Source of the DNA: JAAEUB01 sp964550345
GTDB taxonomy: Bacteria; Pseudomonadota; Alphaproteobacteria; Rhodobacterales; Rhodobacteraceae
DNA length: 51,905 nt
Direction: 5' to 3'
Assembly: GCA_964550345.1 (NCBI GenBank)
Contig: CAZJYZ010000019.1
Coordinates: 1-51,905, forward strand
Shown here: positions 33,573 through 42,824 of the stretch, in pieces
How positions within the stretch are numbered: position 1 is the first letter of the stretch
Layout: each line of letters opens with the position of its first letter
Program-made: the position numbers and the translations under genes
The notes under the pieces: model-generated
What the model was told of the DNA's origin: nothing
Databases searched by the model: none
What the model saw: only the letters and a program-made list of their open reading frames with translations

Positions 33573-34055
33573 ATGGCACTGGATCGCTGGATCGCACTGA
33601 TCATTCTGGGCATAACGCTGACCTATGGCTATGCCGCATTTTTCACGATGGACCATTCACTACCACCCTTCATGCAGCGAAATCCCATCTGGCCAAGCAC
33701 CTTTCCCAAGGTTCTTTCCATCATGGCGATTATTGCTTCACTGGTAATATTGTTAGGGCTGGAAAAGCCTTCCAATGACGAAAAGACGCCAGATATCGAT
33801 TACCGACGCCTTGGGAACTACAACCTCCTGCAGGCGCTTTTTCTTCTGAGCCTGATGGCTGCCTATGCGCTGTTGCTGCGGCCAGCTGGTTTCTTGTTGT
33901 CCACCGTTGGTTTTCTCAGCCTCGGTGCGATCATTCTTGGTGAACGGAAATTGCATTTCCTTCTACCCATTACGGCGCTGGCGACCGGGTTAATCTGGTA
34001 CCTTGTCGAGGTGGTTTTGGGTATATTCCTGCGCCCCTGGCCCTTTTTCATCTGA
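33573..34055 (+). CDS. tctB: TctB, small membrane subunit of the tripartite transporter
   Basis: A 160-residue protein with about four hydrophobic segments, the normal size and shape of TctB subunits (for example MALDRWIALIILGITLTYGYAAFF at the start and FLLSTVGFLSLGAIILGERKL in the middle). TctB subunits are poorly conserved, so the call rests on length, hydrophobicity and position between tctC and tctA. GGAGGG precedes the ATG. It forms the membrane complex with TctA. Confidence 0.9.
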   Translation: MALDRWIALIILGITLTYGYAAFFTMDHSLPPFMQRNPIWPSTFPKVLSIMAIIASLVILLGLEKPSNDEKTPDIDYRRLGNYNLLQALFLLSLMAAYALLLRPAGFLLSTVGFLSLGAIILGERKLHFLLPITALATGLIWYLVEVVLGIFLRPWPFFI

Positions 34056-34070
34056 TCGGAGGTTGTAGAC

Positions 34071-35588
34071 ATGATTGAAGGACTTCTTATAGGCCTCTCT
34101 GCAGCCTTTTCGTTTACCAACCTTGGAATGGTAATCGCAGGCTGTCTGATCGGTACATTCATTGGCATGTTGCCCGGTCTGGGCCCGATGTCGATCATTG
34201 CAATCATGATCCCGGTTGCGATCACCATTGGTGATCCATCCGCCGCTCTGATCTTGCTGGCCGGAGTTTATTATGGCGCCATCTTCGGCGGCTCGACCTC
34301 GTCAATCCTGCTGAATGCACCCGGCGTTGCGGGCACCGTCGCGACCAGTTTTGATGGCTACCCAATGGCGCGGAAAGGCATGGCAGGTAAGGCGTTGACC
34401 GTCGCGGCGATTTCCTCTTTTGCGGGTGGAAGCATCGGTGCGTTGTTGCTGATGGTATTTGCCCCGATGCTATCGACGGTCGCGCTGTTATTTCATTCAG
34501 CCGAGTATTTTGCCCTGATGGTGGTCGGGCTGTCAGCCATTGCCGCCTTTGCCGGCACAGGTAACGTGGCCAAGGCCATTTTGATGACCCTGTTGGGTTT
34601 GATCATGGCCACAGTCGGCGAAGGAGCGTTGTTCAACCTGCCACGGTTCACCATGGGGTTGATGGATTTACAGTCTGGCTTCAGCTTCATCACCTTGGCC
34701 ATGGCAATGTTTGCCCTGCCCGAAGCAATCTTTTTGGTTCTGAATCCGGCACGATCCGCAGGCAGCGATGGTGGTGGTAAAATCAGTAACCTGCGTATCA
34801 GCCGCAAAGAGGCAAAAGCCATTGCGCCGGTGATAGGCCGGCAATCCATTCAGGGCTTCTTCATTGGTGTTTTACCGGGTGCCGGGGCGACCATCGCTTC
34901 GTTCCTTGGTTACGCGGTGGAGCGCAACATCGCCACCAAGGAGGAGCAGGCGGAGTTTGGCCACGGGTCCGTCAAGGGGCTGGCAGCGCCCGAAACTGCG
35001 AACAACGCGGCTTGTACCGGGTCATTCGTGCCGCTGCTGACACTCGGAATTCCGGGGTCAGGCACAACAGCCATTTTGCTGGGCGCCCTGATTGCGCTTA
35101 ACGTCACGCCGGGGCCGCGTCTGATGATTGATGAGCCACAGATTTTCTGGACGGTCATCATTTCGATGTATATCGGCAATCTGGTCTTGCTGGTTCTGAA
35201 CCTGCCACTGATCCCCTATATCGCCAAGGTTCTGGCAATTCCACGCAATTACCTTATCCCGTTCATCCTGTTCTTTACCTTGATGGGTAGTTACATCGGC
35301 CAGAACAACGCAACCGAGCTGCTGATCCTTGTTGGATTTGGTATCGGTGCCACTATTTTACGCTTTGCTGATTATCCGCTGGCCCCACTGTTGATCGGGT
35401 TTATTCTGGGCCGGATGCTAGAGGATAATTTCTCCCGCTCCATGCAGCTTTACGATGGTATCAGTTTCGTCCTGGACCGGCCCATGACTCTGGGCCTCTT
35501 GGTCATAGCTGGCCTGCTGGTTGTCGTGCCGAGTTACCGGGCACACCGCGCCCGTGCCCGCCAGAAAGGCATCGCCGACGGTGATTGA
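34071..35588 (+). CDS. tctA: TctA, large membrane subunit of the tripartite transporter
   Basis: A 505-residue polytopic protein with about eleven or twelve membrane helices. Family hallmarks are GMLPGLGPMSIIAIMIPV at residues 33-50 and YYGAIFGGSTSSILLNAPGVAGTVATSFDGYPMARKG, followed by GVLPGAGATIASFLGYA in the second half. It is the sodium- or proton-coupled translocation subunit. It starts 15 bases after tctB with GGAGG, and is followed by a hairpin consistent with operon end. No frame damage. Confidence 0.95.
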   Translation: MIEGLLIGLSAAFSFTNLGMVIAGCLIGTFIGMLPGLGPMSIIAIMIPVAITIGDPSAALILLAGVYYGAIFGGSTSSILLNAPGVAGTVATSFDGYPMARKGMAGKALTVAAISSFAGGSIGALLLMVFAPMLSTVALLFHSAEYFALMVVGLSAIAAFAGTGNVAKAILMTLLGLIMATVGEGALFNLPRFTMGLMDLQSGFSFITLAMAMFALPEAIFLVLNPARSAGSDGGGKISNLRISRKEAKAIAPVIGRQSIQGFFIGVLPGAGATIASFLGYAVERNIATKEEQAEFGHGSVKGLAAPETANNAACTGSFVPLLTLGIPGSGTTAILLGALIALNVTPGPRLMIDEPQIFWTVIISMYIGNLVLLVLNLPLIPYIAKVLAIPRNYLIPFILFFTLMGSYIGQNNATELLILVGFGIGATILRFADYPLAPLLIGFILGRMLEDNFSRSMQLYDGISFVLDRPMTLGLLVIAGLLVVVPSYRAHRARARQKGIADGD

Positions 35589-35593
35589 GAAAT

Positions 35594-35614
35594 GACCGGC
35601 CTGCCGGGCCGGTC
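35594..35614 (+). terminator. hairpin after tctA
   Basis: GACCGGCC and GGCCGGTC form an 8-bp stem with a 5-base loop, five bases after the tctA stop. No T-run follows, so termination efficiency is uncertain; the position at the operon end supports a terminator. Confidence 0.55.
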
Positions 35615-35746
35615 CGCTGCTAGCTAGGGAAGTTTAATAACAGCTTTAGACCGCTTGTACCGCGTATCCTAACCAATCAAACGTCGTGGATGCGCATTTA
35701 CCGATCTTCCGACAACTAACGCTGCCATTCAAATCCAACCTCAAGC

Positions 35747-36574
35747 CTAGTCTCTGAGCAGTTCGTTGATGGAGGTTTTGGAACGAGTTCGCGCGTCGAC
35801 CTTTTTGACGATCACCGCACAATAAAGATGCACGCCGTTTTTCGAGGGCAAGGAGCCGGCAACGACCACAGATCCGGCAGGCACCTCGCCATACATCACT
35901 TCACCGGTTTCACGGTCCAATATCTTGGTGGACTGGCCGATGAAAACCCCCATGCCCAGAACCGACCCTTCGCGCACGATGCAGCCTTCGACCACCTCGG
36001 AACGCGCACCGATAAAACAGTTATCTTCAATGATCGTAGGCCCGGCTTGCATCGGCTCCAGCACGCCGCCAATGCCGACACCGCCGGAAAGGTGGACGTT
36101 TTTGCCGATCTGAGCGCAGGAGCCGACGGTTGCCCATGTGTCGACCATAGTGCCCTCATCAACATAAGCGCCAAGATTTACGAATGACGGCATCAGCACC
36201 ACGCCGGGCGCGATGAAAGCGGACTTGCGCACAACGGCGTTGGGCACCGCACGAAAACCCGCCGCACCCCACTGGTTTTCGCCCCAGCCTTTGAACTTGC
36301 TGTCCACCTTGTCCCACCAGCCGCCGCCCTGCGGTCCGCCTTCGTGCTGTTCCATATCCTTGATTCGGAAACCCAGAAGCACTGCCTTTTTGGCCCATTG
36401 ATTAACGTGCCAGCTACCGTCCGCCTGCCGCTCGGCCACCCGCAGATTACCGCTGTCCAGCGCGTTCAGCGTATCCTCGATAGCTTCGCTGGTTTCGCCT
36501 GTGGTCGCGGCAGATATTTGATCACGGGCCTCCCATGCGGCTTCAATGGCTTGTTCAAGCTGGGCATTTGACAT
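35747..36574 (-). CDS. dapD: 2,3,4,5-tetrahydropyridine-2,6-dicarboxylate N-succinyltransferase
   Basis: A 275-residue protein. A helical N-terminal domain (about 1-105) is followed by hexapeptide repeats of a left-handed beta-helix (VVRKSAFIAPGVVLMPSFVNLGAYVDEGTMVDTWATVGSCAQIGKNVHLSGGVGIGG). The catalytic trimer transfers succinyl from succinyl-CoA to tetrahydrodipicolinate in lysine and diaminopimelate synthesis. Length and the LLRD end are standard. It stands alone on the minus strand; its partner dapE is at 22-23 kb. An AATACYGG repeat pair lies 140 bases upstream. Confidence 0.96.
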   Translation of the reverse strand: MSNAQLEQAIEAAWEARDQISAATTGETSEAIEDTLNALDSGNLRVAERQADGSWHVNQWAKKAVLLGFRIKDMEQHEGGPQGGGWWDKVDSKFKGWGENQWGAAGFRAVPNAVVRKSAFIAPGVVLMPSFVNLGAYVDEGTMVDTWATVGSCAQIGKNVHLSGGVGIGGVLEPMQAGPTIIEDNCFIGARSEVVEGCIVREGSVLGMGVFIGQSTKILDRETGEVMYGEVPAGSVVVAGSLPSKNGVHLYCAVIVKKVDARTRSKTSINELLRD

Positions 36575-36713
36575 CTGGTTTTCCTTGTTCGGCGAAACTG
36601 TTTGAAGCGGCTATAATCCGGTCTGAGCGTCCGTGCAATACGGCGTTTCGAATAGCGTTCAGGGCTTCTGACAATACTGACGTATTTATATATTTGCTTT
36701 TCCGGTTTTCCGG

Positions 36714-36729
36714 AATACCGGAATACTGG
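36714..36729. repeat. second copy of the AATACTGG repeat family
   Basis: AATACCGG followed by AATACTGG at 36714-36729, preceded by TTTTCCGG and followed by a T-run, as in the seven-copy array at 4451-4506. The element lies between dapD and the threonine dehydratase gene. Shared unit and shared flanking T-run suggest a dispersed repeat rather than chance. Confidence 0.7.
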
Positions 36730-36790
36730 TTTTGTTTCATGAGGTCAGAATATTCCGGGAGGGGTAAGTTGCGCCAGTTGGGGACAAAAC

Positions 36791-37735
36791 CTATTCAAAC
36801 GGGTCCGGGGCGACATTTGCACCACAAATCAACACCGCAATCTTCTCGCCGGGTTCCGGCAGATAGGCACCACTTGTCAATGCGGCGAGAGCGGTGGCGC
36901 CGGCGGGTTCAACAAGTAGGCGACGATCCTGCCACAGCATTTTTTGCGCGGACGCGATCGCGGCATCCGTGACCAGCACTGGCTGTACTCCCTGTGCCCG
37001 CGCAAGATCATAGCAAATACCCCCGATCACGCGGGCGCCCAAAGCATTTGCGGCAATGCCCGAAACTTCGACCTCGGTATTCGGGCCATCCTGCAATGCG
37101 CGCGCCAGCGTTGGGGTATTTTCGGGTTCAACTGCCACGATTTTGCGCCTGCCTTCCAGCCAGCCCAGCGCTCCTGCGATCAGCCCGCCGCCTCCAACCG
37201 CGATCAGGATAGTGTCAGCTTCCAACCCCTGTTCCTCCCACTCGCGCATGCAGGTTCCCTGCCCTGCCACTGTGGCGGGCGCATCATAGGCGTGGACCTG
37301 CATGGCGCCGGTTTTGGCCTCCCAGGCCTGCGCCTCGGCAAACGCATTCGCATAGGCACCTTCGACCACCACCAGATCAGCCCCCAGCCGTTTGATCAGG
37401 GCAATCTTGGACGGACCGGCCAGTTCCGGCACGTAGATACGGGCGCGATGCCCCAATGTGCGAGCAGCGTAAGCAACCGCCGCGCCGTGATTGCCACCCG
37501 AGGCCGCAACCAGCCCTGCCTCAGGCACGTTCTGGGTAAGGAGCGTATTGAATGCGCCGCGCGGCTTGAAAGAGCCGGTATGCTGCATCTGTTCAAGCTT
37601 CATCTCAACCGGATTATCCAACCCGAAACCGTGGGTTTGCATGATCGGTGTGCGTTGCACATATGGTGCGATCCGCGAAGCCGCAGCCTCTATTTCTGCT
37701 TTCCAGTTCAAATGCCCGTGCCCCTGTCTGGTCAT
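36791..37735 (-). CDS. threonine/serine dehydratase (PLP enzyme)
   Basis: A 314-residue fold-type II PLP enzyme. The PLP lysine is in GSFKPRGAFN near residue 53, and the phosphate-binding loop is SGGNHGAAVAYAARTLG, while VGGGGLIAGALGWLEG is the glycine-rich cofactor loop. Family members deaminate threonine or serine to 2-oxobutyrate or pyruvate. It lacks the C-terminal ACT regulatory domain of biosynthetic IlvA, so a catabolic enzyme or one for hydroxyamino acids such as 3-hydroxyaspartate is likelier. It is divergent from the LOG-family gene across 54 bases. Confidence 0.88.
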   Translation of the reverse strand: MTRQGHGHLNWKAEIEAAASRIAPYVQRTPIMQTHGFGLDNPVEMKLEQMQHTGSFKPRGAFNTLLTQNVPEAGLVAASGGNHGAAVAYAARTLGHRARIYVPELAGPSKIALIKRLGADLVVVEGAYANAFAEAQAWEAKTGAMQVHAYDAPATVAGQGTCMREWEEQGLEADTILIAVGGGGLIAGALGWLEGRRKIVAVEPENTPTLARALQDGPNTEVEVSGIAANALGARVIGGICYDLARAQGVQPVLVTDAAIASAQKMLWQDRRLLVEPAGATALAALTSGAYLPEPGEKIAVLICGANVAPDPFE

Positions 37736-37789
37736 GTTGGTGGTAACCTTTTAGATGTCGGGGGGAATGTATAGAGGAAAATAACAATA

Positions 37790-38638
37790 ATGAACGACCA
37801 ACTTCGCAGCCACCCTTTTCGCGATTCCAAACAGGACCGGGAAGCCTCGCACCATACGCCAGACACCCCTCAGACGCGCTCGCAAGCCTATCAACTGGCA
37901 TATGACGACACCGCATTCATGTGTCGGGACGAATTGCGCCCGGTCCGCCTGCAGCTGGAACTGTTGAAGCCCGAGCTATTAATGCAGGAATACGGAGTCA
38001 ATTCGACCATTGTGCTGTTTGGCGGCGCGCGTATCCCGGCCCCTGAAAACAAGGCAACGGCGCGGACGGAGACTCTGGGTGAGTTAACAAAGTATTACGC
38101 CGAAGCGCGGGAGTTTGCCCGGCTGATGACCCTGAAATCGCTGAACGGCGGCCAGCGCGAAAACGTGATTGTCACCGGTGGCGGGCCGGGGGTGATGGAG
38201 GCGGGAAATCGCGGGGCAGCGGATGCCGGCGGCGTCTCAATCGGCCTGAATATCGTACTGCCGCATGAACAGGCACCGAATGAACATGTCACCCCAGACC
38301 TGTGTTTCAATTTCCACTACTTCGCCATCCGCAAAATGCATTTTCTGATGCGCGCCGAGGCGCTGGCGGTCTTTCCCGGTGGTTTTGGCACCATGGACGA
38401 AATGTTCGAGACTCTGACCTTGATCCAGACCGGCCGCATGAAACGCATCCCGGTTTTGCTTTTCGGGCGCGAATTCTGGGACGGCGTGATCAATTGGCAG
38501 GCCCTGGCCGATGCCGGTACGATTTCACCCGAGGACCTTGAGCTGTTCCGTTTTGTCGAAACTGCTGCCGAGGCCGTTGAGGCCATAGACACCTGGGAAG
38601 GCAAAGGCGAAAAGCGTGGAGTGATTCCCGGTCGTTAG
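37790..38638 (+). CDS. LOG-family protein (TIGR00730 Rossmann fold)
   Basis: A 282-residue protein with the LOG signature: VTGGGPGVMEAGNRGAADAG near the middle and PGGFGTMDEMFE later, the conserved phosphate-binding and active-site motifs of cytokinin riboside 5'-monophosphate phosphoribohydrolases. The long N-terminal extension (about 75 residues) is the form usually found in Alphaproteobacteria. It probably cleaves nucleoside monophosphates to base plus ribose-5-phosphate; cytokinin activity itself cannot be inferred. Divergent from the dehydratase gene. Confidence 0.9.
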   Translation: MNDQLRSHPFRDSKQDREASHHTPDTPQTRSQAYQLAYDDTAFMCRDELRPVRLQLELLKPELLMQEYGVNSTIVLFGGARIPAPENKATARTETLGELTKYYAEAREFARLMTLKSLNGGQRENVIVTGGGPGVMEAGNRGAADAGGVSIGLNIVLPHEQAPNEHVTPDLCFNFHYFAIRKMHFLMRAEALAVFPGGFGTMDEMFETLTLIQTGRMKRIPVLLFGREFWDGVINWQALADAGTISPEDLELFRFVETAAEAVEAIDTWEGKGEKRGVIPGR

Positions 38639-38672
38639 GCCGGGCATAGCCGCCAGATTTCGCGGGTTTCCC

Positions 38673-38882
38673 CTAGTGCAAACGTTCCGGCAAGGCGCAA
38701 AGCTCTTGCCCGTGGGGCAAGGTTGCCAAAACCGGGCCGTGATCCGTGTCGCGGATCGAATAACCATATCCGGCCAGCCTGTGCTTCCATTCACGCTTTG
38801 AAAGCGACATTTCGCGTTCGCGGCTGATTAATTCCAGCGTCTTGATTGCGTCAAATTCGATTTTAGCCTGCATATAGGACAT
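38673..38882 (-). CDS. small conserved-looking hypothetical protein
   Basis: A 69-residue protein I cannot name (MSYMQAKIEFDAIKTLELI..., with KREWKHRLAGYGYSIRDTDHGP). It is preceded by a good GGGAGG ribosome site and shows ordinary codon use, so it is likely real. The KREWKHRLAGYGY centre suggests a nucleic-acid or acidic-partner binding region, but no function is claimed. It converges with the LOG gene 35 bases away. A 278-base empty stretch with no visible structure separates it from rlmN. Confidence 0.7.
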   Translation of the reverse strand: MSYMQAKIEFDAIKTLELISREREMSLSKREWKHRLAGYGYSIRDTDHGPVLATLPHGQELCALPERLH

Positions 38883-39160
38883 TGCTGCCTCCCGTTTTAA
38901 TAAACTGCTGAAAACAGATTGACCGGCGAGGTGGGCAACAATTCATCCAAATTAAGGTCTTTGCGGGGCAAGCGGAAACAGTTTCGGGATGTTTAGGTGG
39001 CAGGTTGGAAATATACTTTGATGGTAAAAATGTTGGTCCCGCTGTTCTGGTAAAGTATCAATGGAGCAGAAGATCCCATCGAAAGCAGGCCGCGCCAGCA
39101 CGGTATTCATACACCACATGTCAGAAACCAAGAATGATCCAACCAGACAGGTGGAATTTG

Positions 39161-40342
39161 TTACAGGCCTGCCTCGGCCTCAACCTGACGTTTGGATTTG
39201 CGCCCCCGCTCTGTCGCCGATTTCAACTGACCACAGGCGGCCATGATATCTTCGCCGCGCGGTTTTCTGATCGGGCTGGAGTATCCGGCTTTGTGAATTA
39301 TCTCGGCAAAGGCGTGAATACGATTATTTGAGCTGCGCTCATAAGGTGCGCCCGGCCATTCATTGAAGGGGATGAGGTTGATTTTGGCGGGAATGCCCTT
39401 GATCAGTTTGACCAGACGGCGCGCATCTTCATCTGAATCGTTCACCCCTTTTAGCATGACGTATTCAAAGGTGATCCGCTCAGAGTTGGACAGGCGTGGA
39501 TAAGCACGCAGACCATCCAGAAGAGCGGCGATGTTCCATTTCCTGTTGATCGGAACCAGTTTGTCGCGCACCTCATCAGTTGTTGCATGGAAGGAGATTG
39601 CGATCATGCAACCTATCTCATCCCCGGCTCGGGCAATCTCGGGCACGATACCCGATGTTGAAAGGGTAATCCTGCGGCGTGAAAGGCTGATCCCCTCGGG
39701 GTCCATTGCAATTTTCATCGCGTTGCGCACGGCTTCGAAATTATAAAGAGGCTCCCCCATGCCCATCAGGACTATGTTTGAAAGAAGCCGGGTTTCGCTG
39801 TTGGGGTTGTGCCCCGGTTCGGGCCATTCTCCTAAATCATCGCGCGCCACCATAATCTGCCCGACGATTTCTGCGGCGGTCAGGTTACGAACCAGTGTTT
39901 GCGTGCCGGTATGGCAAAATGAGCAAGTTAGCGTACAGCCAACCTGACTGGAAATACACAATGTGCCGCGGTCGGTTTCAGGGATGTAAACAATCTCGAC
40001 TTCATGCCCCCCGGCAACGCGTACAAGATACTTCCGTGTACCATCGGCGCTGATCTGGCGGGTCACTACCTCGGGCACACGAATTTCAAAAAACTCGGCT
40101 AACATGGCGCGATAAGGCTTGGCCAGGTTGGTCATGTCGTCAAAGTCACGCACACCTTTTTGGTAAATCCAGCTCCAGATCTGCCCGGCCCGCATCTTCA
40201 CCTGCTTTTCCGGCGTGCCCGCTTTAAGCAGAGCATAACGCAACCCGTCGCGCGTAAGGCCGACAAGATTAAACTTGTCCCCTGCCTGTTCAGTGCGGGG
40301 AAGCGTCGTTACTTCCGGAGTGATTGGCGCGTTAGGTGCCAT
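39161..40342 (-). CDS. rlmN: 23S rRNA (adenine(2503)-C(2))-methyltransferase RlmN
   Basis: A 393-residue radical-SAM enzyme. The iron-sulfur cluster motif CTLTCSFC lies in GCTLTCSFCHTGTQ near residue 140, followed by GEPLYNFEAV and VALNGVNDS-type segments (MLKGVNDSDEDARRL). The conserved Cys in MAACGQL near the C-terminus completes the catalytic pair. It methylates A2503 of 23S rRNA (and some tRNAs). The ATG at 40342 has AAAGGACC upstream and is preferred to a TTG at 40360. It is a single gene with a 750-base empty or decayed region upstream. Confidence 0.95.
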   Translation of the reverse strand: MAPNAPITPEVTTLPRTEQAGDKFNLVGLTRDGLRYALLKAGTPEKQVKMRAGQIWSWIYQKGVRDFDDMTNLAKPYRAMLAEFFEIRVPEVVTRQISADGTRKYLVRVAGGHEVEIVYIPETDRGTLCISSQVGCTLTCSFCHTGTQTLVRNLTAAEIVGQIMVARDDLGEWPEPGHNPNSETRLLSNIVLMGMGEPLYNFEAVRNAMKIAMDPEGISLSRRRITLSTSGIVPEIARAGDEIGCMIAISFHATTDEVRDKLVPINRKWNIAALLDGLRAYPRLSNSERITFEYVMLKGVNDSDEDARRLVKLIKGIPAKINLIPFNEWPGAPYERSSNNRIHAFAEIIHKAGYSSPIRKPRGEDIMAACGQLKSATERGRKSKRQVEAEAGL

Positions 40343-40593
40343 GTCTTTGGTCCTTTTCAAAGCAAGGCGCGAGCTTTACAGCATCGCGCGGGCATCGCCA
40401 ACCCTTTCGGTTTAAACCCAGGCGAACATAAAAGAGCTATGCCGCTGCTTGCAGACTTTCAACCGCAAGGGGCGCCTCATAGTCGCGCAGGCGCCGACGG
40501 CTGCAGGCATATAGGAACCAGCGTGGAACTTTAGAACCGGAAATAACTCTGTGTCTCACTGCGGGTTTTGCACTCAAACCCTCTCAGGCTTTG

Positions 40594-40963
40594 CTACATC
40601 GGCTGCAGACTTTCACGGACCAACCCGCTGGTGGTCAATAATTGGTGGTTCTCGAATAAGGGGGGGAATAACTCCGGCGGGGCAATATCGGTTGCATGGC
40701 TGATGCCGTTCAAACCAACCAGATGTTTGGCGGACACCAGAACTTCATTGAGTACAAAAAGCATTTCCAAGCCAGCAGAACTGGCCAGCACCGGGTGGGC
40801 GGGTGAAACGCATTCATCGCGCGTGGGATTGTTTGGACCTAATGCACCTACCGGTATGCGGACGGGAAATAGCCACCTGCACGAGCGAGGGATCCGCACC
40901 ATCATCCAGCGCTACCTCGATGAAATCGGCCGAGGCACCACCTGGAAATCGTATCTCTGACAT
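40594..40963 (-). pseudogene. decayed protein fragment, possibly of a Hint/LTD-type protein
   Basis: Two minus-strand frames follow one another in this otherwise empty 753-base stretch (40343-41095). The first starts at an ATG at 40963 and encodes MSEIRFPGGASADFIEVALDDG followed by ADPSLVQVAIS, a clearly protein-like start that resembles N-terminal domains of Rhodobacteraceae Hint-domain proteins, then stops after 49 codons. A second frame (40905-40594) continues with VLASSAGLEMLFVLNEVLVSAKHLVGLNG and similar text. The break near 40870 and lack of known motifs suggest a frameshifted, degraded remnant. Beyond it, 40343-40593 holds only a GGCGCCT-type inverted repeat and nothing else I can support. 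Confidence 0.45.
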
Positions 40964-41095
40964 GTATGGTGTAAATTCTGGTAAAACCGTCCCTCACCAA
41001 AGATGGCCACTCGATTGGCGGTCATTAGGAGGCAATTAGGATCAAATTGTACCTAAATTATTTCACTAGGAATCAATAGCCGGCAAGCCGGGACA

Positions 41096-41626
41096 TTAAT
41101 TGCCGCAGCGACTTGCGGCTTCTTCCACCGCTGCTGTGAAGCCAAGCAGGCTGAAAGTATCCTCGGTCCGCGTTCCGCGAGAAGACTGGGCAACAAGCAC
41201 CGCATCGGCGCCACGTTTCATCGCGGTGATTATACGCGCGTCATCTTCAGGTGTCGCAGGCCAGCTGTCTTCACCCTGTGTGAAAAGCTGAAAGCTGCTC
41301 CCGGAAATCGTCAGTGCAACCGATGAGCCATCCGCAAAAGGATAGCCACCGGTAAAGTAAACCTCACCAGCAACATTCTGGTCGGGTCGGTAACTCACCA
41401 TCATCAGGATCGTACCACGATTTACTGCCACTGGGCGGCCGTTCTTGGTATTCACGGTTTCGCTGGGTGTCGAGACCGCCCAACACTCTTTTGGATCGGT
41501 TTCAACAAACACGCTCCAGGCGGTATTGGCCGCAACACGGTTTGACGATTCCGTCTGCGCCATTGCTGTGGATACGCTCATACCAGTCGCGATTGCAAAA
41601 ACGCCAAGTGCAAAGAATGTTTTCAT
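41096..41626 (-). CDS. IalB-family (invasion-associated locus B) secreted protein
   Basis: A 176-residue protein with a Sec signal peptide (MKTFFALGVFAIATGMSVSTAMAQ). The mature part fits the IalB fold: WSVFVETDPKECWAVSTPSETVNTKNG, VNRGTILMMVSYRPDQNVAGEVYFTGGYPF and RGTRTEDTFSLLGFTAAVEEA. The two cysteines (CWAV and SRCGN) may form a disulfide in the periplasm. IalB proteins are widespread in Alphaproteobacteria and their general role is not known; the name comes from Bartonella invasion. The ATG at 41626 gives the signal peptide; the frame extends upstream to 41725 without a family match. Divergent from the asparaginase gene. Confidence 0.85.
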   Translation of the reverse strand: MKTFFALGVFAIATGMSVSTAMAQTESSNRVAANTAWSVFVETDPKECWAVSTPSETVNTKNGRPVAVNRGTILMMVSYRPDQNVAGEVYFTGGYPFADGSSVALTISGSSFQLFTQGEDSWPATPEDDARIITAMKRGADAVLVAQSSRGTRTEDTFSLLGFTAAVEEAASRCGN

Positions 41627-41806
41627 ATCTAACACGGGCCTCCAGCTGCCTCTGCCTCCAAGCCCAAAAACCTGCACCTTTTTTTGCGGTGTTTTTCGGT
41701 TCATGGACAGTTTCAAATTCTGCACCTGCAGTTTAACGTGAAAATGAAGGTTTTTGAAAGCCCCGTTGGCGGAAAATTGCGCGCGGGAAAAGAAGGGGTG
41801 AAATTC

Positions 41807-42802
41807 ATGGCAAGTGCTGAAGTACTGACCGAAATATGGCGGGGTGATTTCCTGGAATCACAACATTTAGGCCATGCTGTCATAGTGGACGCAAAAGGCC
41901 AGATTTCTGAAAGCTGGGGTGATCCAGAAAAAATAATTCTGCCACGGTCTTCCTGCAAAATGGTTCAGGCGCTGCCACTGGTTGAAAGTGGTGCGGCAGA
42001 CAAGGCCGGGCTCAGCAGCGAACAACTGGCACTGGCCTGCGCCAGCCATAATGGTGCCGCCATCCATACGGATCGGGTATCCCGTTGGCTTTCTGATCTG
42101 GGATTAGGCGATGATGCGCTTCGTTGTGGACCACAAATGCCCAATGACGCCGAGGCAAAAAAGGCGTTGATTTGCACTGATGCCTCCCCCTGCCAGTGGC
42201 ACAACAACTGCTCGGGCAAACATACGGGCTTTTTGACGCTCAACGCTCATTTAGGGGGGGGGCCTGAGTATATCGACATCGATCATCCGGTTCAGAATGC
42301 CGTGCACGCAGCCTTCGAAGAGGTCACCGGAATGGACAGCCCGGGTCATGCAATCGACGGCTGCTCGGCCCCGAATTTTGCAACCTCCCTGAAAGGGTTA
42401 GCGCAGGCAATGGCGTTTTTTGCGAATGCGCATAACGGCAGTTCAAAGCGCGAAAAGGCGGCCGTTCGGCTGCGTGATGCGATGGCGTCCCACCCTGATC
42501 TGGTAGCTGGCGAAGGTCGCTCGTGCACGGAATTGATGCGCGCCATGGAGGGCCAGGTAACGATCAAAACCGGTGCCGAAGCTGTCTTTGCCGCTATCAT
42601 TCCCGAGCTTGGTCTGGGCGTGGCGGTTAAAATTGACGATGGCGCAGGGCGCGCCTCAGAGGCAACCATAGCAGCCATCCTTGTACGTCTTGGCGTTTTA
42701 AGTGCAGACCACCCCGCAACGAAAAAATTCCTCAACGCTCCTTTATTAAATCGGCGTGAGATTAATTGCGGCACTATCCGACCCTCCGCAGCGCTGCTTT
42801 AG
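41807..42802 (+). CDS. L-asparaginase, Rhizobium etli-type (class 3)
   Basis: A 331-residue protein of the asparaginase II-like family distinct from the E. coli and plant types. Motifs: ILPRSSCKMVQALPLV with the catalytic Ser/Lys pair, ACASHNGAAIHTDRV, CGPQMPNDAEAKK and NNCSGKHTGFLTL. The last matches the catalytic SxxK segment of this class. It should hydrolyse asparagine to aspartate and ammonia in the cytoplasm. The ATG at 41807 has GAAGGGG upstream, preferred over an in-frame ATG at 41684. Divergent from the IalB-like gene; convergent with serB across a palindrome-rich spacer. Confidence 0.88.
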   Translation: MASAEVLTEIWRGDFLESQHLGHAVIVDAKGQISESWGDPEKIILPRSSCKMVQALPLVESGAADKAGLSSEQLALACASHNGAAIHTDRVSRWLSDLGLGDDALRCGPQMPNDAEAKKALICTDASPCQWHNNCSGKHTGFLTLNAHLGGGPEYIDIDHPVQNAVHAAFEEVTGMDSPGHAIDGCSAPNFATSLKGLAQAMAFFANAHNGSSKREKAAVRLRDAMASHPDLVAGEGRSCTELMRAMEGQVTIKTGAEAVFAAIIPELGLGVAVKIDDGAGRASEATIAAILVRLGVLSADHPATKKFLNAPLLNRREINCGTIRPSAALL

Positions 42803-42824
42803 TTCAATTCACCTTGGAGAAATA

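Noticed and set aside
41684..41806. 41-codon N-terminal extension of asparaginase
   Set aside because: Family begins at the ATG at 41807, which has a strong ribosome site; the extension overlaps the divergent promoter region of the IalB gene.
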